A stretch of 64,000 nt of DNA from Branchiostoma lanceolatum. Lineage: Eukaryota > Chordata > Leptocardii > Amphioxiformes > Branchiostomatidae. Positions 56,186-64,000 of this stretch are shown here, one piece after another. The first letter of the stretch is position 1. Every line of letters starts with the position of its first letter. A program made the position numbers and the translations under genes. Where the stretch lies: assembly GCF_035083965.1 (NCBI RefSeq), contig NC_089723.1:39563193-39627192 (forward strand), given 5' to 3'. Below the pieces are notes generated by a model. It was not told the origin of the DNA and searched no databases. It saw only the letters and a list, made by a program, of their open reading frames with translations.

Positions 56186-56385
56186 TTATTATTATGATTG
56201 GGAAGGCCGACTACTCTCTCTTCGCAGCCAGGGGCTGAATTGCGAGGAGCGCACAATTGGCGGGGCTAGATCGCAAGGGTCTGGAGCGGCTGCCATTTGG
56301 CGCTAACTCAGGTGACCTCAATACGACAATTGTCCCATGTGCGGCCATAGGACAGTAGGTTTTGAACCACTCACACCGGGAAGTG
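56186..56385. repeat. Dispersed repeat 'gcagccaggggctgaatt', longer copy
   Basis: Continues beyond the 47906 copy with 'tctggagcggctgccatttggcg', 'gtcccatgtgcggccatagg' and 'gttttgaaccactcacacc'; the last part resembles a SINE B-box region. Confidence 0.65.
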
Positions 56386-56942
56386 TTTGCATTTTTAAGT
56401 CAGAAAAAATGTCGTTCGATCTCATTTGCAAAACTATGTAAACTAAATACTTACGGACATGGAATCTCTTGTAAAAGCATGGATAAAGTACCTCTTGGCG
56501 AACTTTTACTATTTTGTTTCAGCCAGTGTAGTAAGTCTGGTTGAAACTACGCACTTTGTAAAGCGAGAGCCGTTGGCAATCCGGCCGCGTCCTGTCTATT
56601 GACTTCTCATTAAGGGTTTAACAGTCGCTGTCCTGGGCAGAAACAGGGGATCTTTGCGCGGACGCTAGTCTGAAGCTGGAGACGTTACATGCATTATTCT
56701 GCCGCTGAGAAGCTTCTAGTATGCCCAGGCTGCCCTGATCCCCTGTGAATACTGGGCTGCTTGTACTCGTGAATAACAGCCGGCACCGAAAATCCCACCG
56801 TTAAACACTGTCAAGCTGTTCCAATACAAACATCAGAGAGGGGGGGGGGGGGGGGGGGTCAGGGCTGAAGTCGTTTCACAAAGACTACACACAGCGTGGC
56901 CATTGTGCGCTGTGTGAAATTGGAATCTTACTTGCTTAATGA

Positions 56943-57115
56943 AAGGGTTTACATATTAAAAGCATATTTATCAGTTTCTGTGCAACCGCAAAATAATTAC
57001 TACAATGTACAAAGATGGACATAAAGGGTTTACATAAAAGCATATTTATCAGTTTCTGTGCGACCGCAAACTAACTTACTACAATGAGCCCAAATATGGA
57101 CATTCCACGGCTGAC
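56943..57115. repeat. Two-copy tandem repeat, about 84 bp
   Basis: 'aaagggtttacat', 'aaagcatatttatcagtttctgtgc-accgcaaa' and 'tactacaatg' occur twice. Confidence 0.9.
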
Positions 57116-57324
57116 CCGATCGGGGACACTGGTGTGAATACACGAACATGTCTGTAGCACTTTCATCTCTGTTGTTTTTCTAATTTTCAAACTGTAACGA
57201 TTTCCTCTACCATTAGGAAGAAAAGGATTTTTTTCTTTCTTCTAAGTTTGTTTCTTCCTTCAGTCAAGTTCTATTTCTTTATTCTTTGACCAATTATCGC
57301 GATGGTACATCAAGGTTCCTTTTC

Positions 57325-58320
57325 ATGAATGGTTGATGATCAGGTGAACTTGTTTGATAAGAACTTTCTGGTATTCCGGAAGGTTTGCAGACAGTCGTCT
57401 AAAAAGTAATGAAGACAACCAGATTTGCCTTTCTTACAAAGTTCCCGGTTCCTTCACAAGCACAAATGGACAAGACTAAAGCCAAATAATCCAGTTGTGT
57501 GAATAACTGTTGGCGCCAGCATAAATGATCATGACTGAACAGTGAAAAACACTAGATTCTCTTTCAATTTTGGACATTGTTTAAGCAAGAAAGGGTGTGG
57601 TTGATCATGAGGTGAATCTGCTTGGATAAGAACTTTCTCGTAGTCCGGAAGGTTCGCATACAGTCTTCTAAGGAGTCCAGAAGGCGACTAGGGTCCCCCT
57701 CCATGCAAGCCCCCGTTTTCTCGGCAAGCTGCGGTTGGTGCCGGAACAGATGGACAAAGCTGAAACCAACTTATCTTCTGAAACGTGTGATAGTTTCCAA
57801 AATCCATCCAGTGTCGTGAGTAACTGTTAATGTTACCTTGCGTTTCTGATTATCTGGATGTAAAAACTGTCATCATCATTGGCTTGACTTCGCTAGCGAA
57901 GATTTCAGGGGAGTCCACTTCTGGTACATGCCCTCTGGTGGCTGACGAGTAAAAACTACTTCGACGTATAAACGATCTTCTCTTTGAACAGTGGCCACAT
58001 TAGCGATAGGTTCCCTTTCAGTTTTTGACGTTATCTAAGTCAGACACGGGAAAGGCCAAAGAAGACTTGACTGGATGTCACCAAGACGTGGACTGGCCTG
58101 GGCACAGCGCAACTGATTAGAGGGACCGAGGACATAACAGGATGGACACGGATCATTGCTGCTGGCTGACGTGACGCCCGTACAGTACGACCATTGAAGT
58201 CATGAGTCTGAACTGAACTGAACTTAATTGAAGTCAGATAGAACGGTTGATAATCAGGATAAGAACTTTCTAGTATTCCGGAAATCCCTAATAGTCACCT
58301 CTCCTGAAAATAAACCACCG
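57325..58320. repeat. Three dispersed-tandem copies of 'gataagaactttctggtattccgg'
   Basis: Near 57330, 57605 and 58245, preceded by 'ggttgatgatcaggtgaa' and followed by 'aaggttcgcagacagtc'. Part of a larger degenerate repeat of about 270 bp. Confidence 0.65.
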
Positions 58321-58439
58321 GCTTCTCTGCAGGCTCAGCGTGGTGCCAGCACAAATGAACATGGATGAAAACCAAACGATGTTTTCTCCAGGCTTCACCA
58401 CATTAGAATAAGGGGGAACTAAGCCTTCCCCGGGAGGGG

Positions 58440-59300
58440 TACTGGTAAATGGTCGGGCTGGATTACGAGAAGTAGGAACCCCGGCCAGTAGATACCCAAT
58501 TTGCAACAATATTGGCCCAATGTGCGTCAGGGACATCACACAATATAACAGTGGGGGACCTGAGCCTCGCCCTAGAGGAGCTCATGATTTAGCTGGCTCA
58601 TCAGAAGTTTTTAAGGACCGACTAGTGCTACGGCCAAGTGTGTAGAGCGTTCGCCTTGCCTCTGGTAGGTATGGGTTAGAGTTCGATTCCCGGCCGAGTC
58701 ATACCAAAGACTTTAAAAATGGTAAACACTGCATTCTCTTCCTACCACTCAGCATTTTTGAAAGAGTTTTGCAGTTAAGCACACACGTCACTACAAGTGG
58801 CTAGCCCCCTGCTGTAGTGATTGCACAAACTTGTGTGGCCCAAAGGCTACTGAAAAGGAGATGGACACCGCCCTGTGCACCATCTAGTGAGGGGAGGACT
58901 TGAACAAACGCTGGAACTCGGACCGATATGTTGCCAATTTGCAGGATTATGTGACTTAGAGACAGTACGGAATATAGACCTACGAGCGATCTCAGCCTTA
59001 ACCGAGAAGAGTGAACGGTCTGGCTGGATTGTCAGATGTTTACTGCAACCCGGACCGACATGTGCCCAATTTGCAACCACATATATATTTGGCAACATGT
59101 TGCCCAATTTGCGGCAATATGAGACTTAGAGACACTACGAAATATAAAACTACGAAAACTACGAGTGCCGAGAAGAGTACACGGTATGGCTGGATTATCA
59201 GAAGTTTACTGCATTCCGGACCGATATGGGCCCAATTTGCAACCACATATATTTGGCAACATGTAGCCCAATTTGTAGCAATATGTAACAAAACGTGCGT
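58440..59300. repeat. Tandem array, about 150-180-bp units
   Basis: 'ggaccgatatgtgcccaatttgcaaccacatat', 'gacttagagacactacg-aatata' and 'gagaagagtgaacggtctggctggatt' recur at about 58920, 59050 and 59215; a single related block is at 58450-58520. Interrupted by a SINE at 58625-58865. Confidence 0.75.
58625..58865 (+). mobile_element. tRNA-derived SINE
   Basis: Head gctacggccaagtgtgtaga (A-box-like), then gttagagttcgattcccggc (B box), then a tRNA-unrelated body ending near 'gtgtggcccaaaggctac'. It is not a functional tRNA: there is no aminoacyl stem. Confidence 0.7.
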
Positions 59301-59677
59301 CAAAGACGTGACTCCTCTCGGCGCCCGAGACGCAGGTAGACCGATTCGGCGCAACAGGTGACGCCATTGACGTCAGAGTTGCGTGAGACGCCGATCATCA
59401 ACTTTGAGAGGAAGAAAACGAACGAGGCCCCAGTCCAATCCCTCGCCCCCTGTGGGTCGTTCGAGTGCTGTAGATAGTTCCTGTTGATGGTCCAACTTTG
59501 ACAACTTTGACGTTAATTGGGCGCTGGCGCAAGATTGAGTAGAACTTGACTCAGAGTCCCCAGGCATTGGCAGGAACTGCTTTACAAACAAGTTCGTTTA
59601 CAGGCGACCAGGAAATGATATATCACACAGGTTTCTGCTCCTGCACAAAATGAAGGGTAGCTTGACGTACGAAAACG

Positions 59678-59735
59678 ATTCATTCATTCATACATTCATT
59701 CATTCATACATTCATTCAGCATTCAGGCCAACGGG
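59678..59735. repeat. (CATT)n microsatellite
   Basis: attcattcattcatacattc repeats. Confidence 0.95.
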
Positions 59736-59849
59736 GACCAGTTCCGTGAGGAGCTCGTGGAAAGCTGCTCCCGGCATGTGAACTATACAACTATTTAATT
59801 GACTCAGCTGAGGGTTTCCTCCATACCATCAGAAGACCGGCGGGCCCTG

Positions 59850-60250
59850 GTAGCGTGCGTAGTCCAGTGGTTAGCGATCTTACCTCTGGAACTAGAAGCC
59901 CCGGGTTCGATCCCGGCTGTGTCGCTCACCCGACATGCACGCTACCGTTAAAGATCGCAGTCCGTAGGACGAGACGTTAAGCCGTGGTCCACTGTTCATT
60001 GTGCTTTTCGAAAAGAGCTAGGGGAATTTCCCCGGTATAATGAACCTGTAAATACTGTACATAGCGTCTGTCTTCTCTATCACGACCAGTGGAAGAGTAG
60101 CTCCTCTGTTCATTGAGTTCATTTGAGCTAAACTGGTTCGAGATCCCTTTCCTTTCCCTGCGTCCTGTAAGACCCCGTGTTCCATGGCCTTGCTTCCCGG
60201 CGTAAAACGGACAAGGGATTTCCCGAGGAGCCTTCGTAACTTCTGCTTCT
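59850..60250 (+). mobile_element. tRNA-derived SINE, well preserved
   Basis: Head gtagtccagtggttagcgat (A box), then ccccgggttcgatcccggct (perfect B box), then a body with 'gttaagccgtggtccactgttc'. The best-preserved SINE promoter in the window. Confidence 0.78.
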
Positions 60251-60266
60251 GCTTTTGGGTTAGTTA

Positions 60267-60355
60267 GGCCATGTTGAGTTGATCACATGGATGGCATCCT
60301 CTGGGAATCCCAAAACTGATGCGAGCGGGCGAATAAAAAAAAGTTTCCTTCTGTA
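60267..60355. mobile_element. Solo end of a Harbinger-like element
   Basis: tta|ggccatgttgagttgatcac, then atggatggcatcctctggga, related to the 32034 element ('atggatgacatcctctgga', 'ccccaaaactaatgcgcgag'). No matching right end was found. Confidence 0.5.
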
Positions 60356-60977
60356 TGAAATCTAAGTAATCAACAAGGTTGAATGGTTTACCGAACAGTA
60401 GATTTCATTTTAGTTCTTTCCCATCTTCTTTGACTTTGGACTTGACTTTGGAATTCTAGGACATTATCATCCATTTTCCGATATTTCGTTTCAACTGACA
60501 GCATATGCGGTGTGTTGCGCCGAATGCCGGTTATACCGGCTATATAGATACAGATACAGATATTTGCTAATTTTGTGGTCGCTGCTTTGTACGATCGCGC
60601 GCGATTCACAGTATGGTCGAAACCGATTTTGAAACGGAAGAAAGTAATGATATTCGAAATTGCCTTTTCCCCGCTTGCTGGTGAGTGACTTTAACAGAGA
60701 AGAGTTAATGCCCTGTTCTACGTGGGTTGCTGTAAAGTAAAACACCGGAGGCCCAAGCGCAGTTCTAGCCTGACACGCAAAGCTACTATGAACAATAACG
60801 AGCCGCACTACAGGCACTTTTATATTAAAAAACGCACCAGCTTAACTGTTGCATCAATATGTGCATAAATCCGCGGGTCTCCGGGGGGGACTGCCGCTGC
60901 CTGATCCCGGCTCAGGCCCCGGAAAATCAGTGTTGTGTTTCCCATTCAGAGCCCCACTTCCAGCACGTAAAAGGAAG

Positions 60978-61280
60978 TACTCTCCAAGCAGAGCATGGGT
61001 TTCGGCTGTTTTTTTTTTTTCCTCGCCAACCCAAGCTCTGCCGGCACTGACCTCGGGGCGGGGCAAACCTATTTATTTCCATTGAAAAAAAGGTGGCAGT
61101 GCTCCTCCCCGAGAACCATTAGATTATCATTAGTGGTAACAATTTTACTGCGCCGGATTATCACACATCCGGCAAGTGTAGAGCCGCATTGGGTTGGCGA
61201 GACAAAAAGTAGAAAGCCCGACAAAAACGCCTAAAAACAGGTCAAAAACCAGCCGAAACCCATGCTCTGCTTGGAGAGTA
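60978..61280. mobile_element. 303-bp MITE with 8-bp target duplication AAAGGAAG
   Basis: Left end tactctccaagcagagcatg...ttcggctg, with the exact inverse at the right end (about 31 bp). AAAGGAAG flanks both sides (60970-60977, 61281-61288). An inner inverted pair ctcgccaaccca / tgggttggcgag is also present. An 8-bp duplication suits the hAT superfamily, though the ends are not typical. Confidence 0.85.
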
Positions 61281-62454
61281 AAAGGAAGGACCTACCATAA
61301 TTATAAAAAAAGGAAGGGGTCATTTCCAGTGTGAGTGGATCAAATAAATCCGTCCGGATATGCAGCTTGTACTCTTCAGCAGTAGGAACATGGTGTGTCA
61401 CGCAAATTTTTACGGTCCTGAAAAGAATAGGGTCGGTTGGTGGAGATTCTTCCTTTTCCTTTCTTTTCAGATTTTGGCCGAACATGTACAGTTACACAAA
61501 GTATAACTTAAATGCATCAATTCATTTCATTTTCATTTATCTTATTTATACAGGGCAATTACACTCAGACTGTGAAGCCTGTATAAATTCAATGGTATTT
61601 TCAACATCATATTCTAATTATACTAATATAACTTTTTTTCTGTTGCCGAACTGAAGCAGAAATAGGCAGAACATGTTAGAAACGATTCTACAAGGTTTTC
61701 ATTTCATATCAGATCGAAATTTTATGTTCCTTGCCAACGCTCTACCCCCTCCCCTCTTTAAAAAAAGATTTGGTAAGTTTTGCTAGTGTCGGTTGAGTAA
61801 CCGGAAACATAACAGTTGTTTTCCTATGCCTCACCAGCGCGCCGCTCCCAAAAACATGAACCTGTGCAGCAGCAGGGAGCAGAGCGATCAATCAACACAC
61901 AATGCACTGCAGCGTCGTTCGCGACGGCACCGTTATATCAGTGGGAAGGGAAAACATATCTGTGCTGTCATCTCTCCCTATCTTGACAACGCTGAAAGCC
62001 GCGCTGTTATTTAGCGCGCCAGAGTATTCATGTGAAGTTCATTTTTATCGATAACACGTCATTCTTAATGGCACTGTCGTCAGCGAAGTGAATACAAAAT
62101 GATTCCTGAGGCTTGCTTCGCAGGGAACCGTTTGTTTAAAGTAAAGGTGCAGAGAATAAAAACTCTGTACGCTCCTTCGGAAACATACATTATCATTACG
62201 AAGAAACGAGCTGAAATCACAGACTTTAGAAAAAGTTTCCTATTATCTTATGGTGTCCATTTAGTGCTATTCCCGTTAAAATTTGCATGGTTCAACAATG
62301 TAGTTCTTTGTTGGAAATAGTTCTTGTAGTGGTTTTAACCAATAATGAAAATAAATGGCAAATAGATTAAGCGCCGGAATTTTGATACATTGATGAGTCC
62401 TAAAAATGAATATAAGGATGTCAAGAACACGGTCTCCACGATACAACCATTGGG

Positions 62455-62590
62455 TTTTTGGGGTTTTATTTATTTATTTACATTGAAAGAATGAAAGAAG
62501 AGGTAAGGGTCACATGAAATATAACAAGAATACAGATTACTTTATCGACTTCCTAATAAATCCATAAATGCTAATCTGCCTGTGGGGGAA
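62455..62590. repeat. Dispersed repeat related to 17331-17520
   Basis: 'tttatttatttacattga', 'gtaagggtcacatgaaatataacaa' and 'aataaatccataaatgc' in the same order. Confidence 0.45.
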
Positions 62591-62774
62591 ATGTCACAGA
62601 TTCCCAGATAAAGCCAATCGTTCTCCGAAGTCTCCAAAGAGCGCTGATGAGGATCACCCGAAGAGAGATCACCATCCAACCGTCTGCATAATCGTCCCGC
62701 AGTTGTCTAGACAAGGAGGTTTAAAAGAGAACATCCTTGGTCTAACCAGCTGAAACTGGTGGAATACTGTATGG

Positions 62775-63240
62775 AACAATCAAACTGTTCTCCAACTAAA
62801 ATAATTAAACTCACCGGAGTTTAGACAGAATCACTCTGTCGCCTTCAGATATGCGACCCACTCGCTTAGTTACGGTTCAAAGGTTAGAAATCAATATCTC
62901 CCCCGTCTTGGTTGAGAATTCTGGTCCTGGTTCTTCAATGAAAATAATTGGACTCGCCGGAGTTTTCGACAGAACCACTCACTCGTCTTCAGCTATCCGA
63001 CTCACTCGCTCTGGACACGTGACGTAACGCACGTGTGACGTCAGTAATGGGTCAGAGGTTGTTAGAATTCTATAGCTCCCCCGTCTCGGTTGAGAAGGTT
63101 GGTGCTGGTTCTTCAATTTATATAATTGGACTAGTTTTCGACAGAACCACTCACTCGTCTTCAGTTGTCCGACTCACTCACTCTGGACACGTGACGTAAC
63201 GCACGTGTGACGTCAGTAATGGGTCAAAGGTTGTACGAAG
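62775..63240. repeat. Tandem array, three units of about 150-172 bp, with CRE and E-box motifs
   Basis: Units share 'ataattggactcgccggagt', 'cagaaccactcactcgtcttcag' and 'ctcccccgtctcggttgag'. The last two contain cacgtgacgtaacgcacgtg then tgacgtcagtaatgggtc (from about 63016 and 63188): a CACGTG E box and a full TGACGTCA CRE. The first unit lacks them. Confidence 0.85.
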
Positions 63241-64000
63241 TGTATATCTCCCCCCGCCTCGGCTGAGAAGGCTGGTGCGCCTTGATGTAGAGTGAATCCT
63301 CTACTCCTCTCTTAATGAAAGTAGTCGTGTTCGGTATCCAGAACTTTAGCATCCTCCAAGGAAACTGTGTGCCCCGGGGATATGAATATGATAAGAAACC
63401 TCTGATGTTCCATAATGTGAAGTATATATGCATATTCATGTTTTACTATCTTGTTGGCTGACGCCAGGGTTTCCACACTTGGCCTATGATATGTATCAGG
63501 CGGTATCTAGAGTTCGTTAAAGTCTTACCAAGCGGTGCGATGAACTGGTTTGAAGTCAACGACCTGTCTAATCTCCTCATCTTTACTCCATACAAATGGA
63601 GACGAGGCCTGTCCAGACACGTGTGAAGATCGCTGAACGGATTAGCGCGACTGGCCAGGGATAACGCGGTTAGCTTCTTGCAGGTGTCTACAAAGTTGAG
63701 CTTAGCTATTGTAAATTGAGTTGCTTCCCATCGATAATCGGGTGGACAAAGTTAAACTTTTAATATAAATCCCTAAGTTGAGGGAGGATTTAAGGTCTAG
63801 GGTAAGGTAGGGTAAGGTGAGGTGATATGGTCAAAATACAGTGCCCATATGCATAGTTCAAATCTTCCTCGAATTTTTTCCTTGCATTTGCAGAGGAGAT
63901 CTTGCTGCAAGCGAAGTCATACTGCTGGAAACAGTCATGGTGATATATATTCACGACTGCAAATAGACCTGAAGTACTAGTATATGTTGCCCGTAAACGA

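Noticed and set aside
59860..59930. Functional tRNA gene
   Set aside because: A and B boxes are good, but there is no pairing acceptor stem, and the body continues as a SINE.
61331..61654. 107-codon plus-strand frame with hydrophobic stretches
   Set aside because: AT-rich intronic sequence; the hydrophobicity follows from T-rich codons and there is no homology I can recognise.

Overview
The window reads as an invertebrate deuterostome genome, most likely a lancelet (amphioxus, Branchiostoma). Three things point there. Two intron-rich genes correspond to vertebrate families that occur as paralogues (RAI14/UACA and RASGRF1/2). There is a large intronless TPR exon of a kind I associate with lancelet multigene expansions. 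The non-coding DNA is crowded with short non-autonomous DNA transposons, tRNA-derived SINEs and low-copy tandem arrays with 50-250 bp units. The species call is inference; no sequence search was possible.

Layout. (1) 205-3851 (+): a long terminal exon encoding a nucleotidyltransferase-like module followed by about 14 TPRs and ending in CSIM, a CaaX prenylation signal. (2) 3852-8200: AT-rich spacer with a large (TA)n/(CATA)n microsatellite and dispersed repeats. (3) 8378-26798 (+): a complete RAI14/UACA-type gene, rebuilt here from 22 coding exons that join in frame throughout (1260 codons including the stop, without six optional 51-nt units). It has an N-terminal MKSLRAKFRKSE start, six ankyrin repeats, a Ser/Pro and acidic linker, a tandem 13-residue repeat domain, a long coiled coil and the family's C-terminal motif. 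(4) 26799-50160: no recognisable coding exon; it holds MITEs, SINE fragments, foldbacks and tandem arrays. (5) 50999-51259 (+): the first coding exon of a RASGRF-type Ras guanine-nucleotide exchange factor (N-terminus and first half of the PH domain). (6) 51260-64000: presumably RASGRF intron 1, again filled with tandem arrays, MITEs, SINEs and an interstitial telomere-like tract.

The most striking pattern recurs in both spliced genes. Exon edges have been tandemly duplicated together with their splice site or start codon, and in most cases only one copy remains a full exon. In the RAI14/UACA gene this affects exon 7 (one truncated copy), exon 9 (three), exon 10 (one) and exon 11 (six extra 51-nt copies separated by GT-AG spacers of only 28-32 nt). 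In RASGRF exon 1 the start-codon side is repeated about eight times upstream; five copies keep an ATG and end after 12 codons. The splice-donor side is repeated about five times downstream. These arrays supply decoy or alternative acceptors, donors and start codons and are the best candidates for unusual biology in the window.

All exon boundaries were read by eye from splice consensus, frame continuity and remembered family sequence. Repeat-class assignments rest on terminal inverted repeats and target-site duplications seen here.
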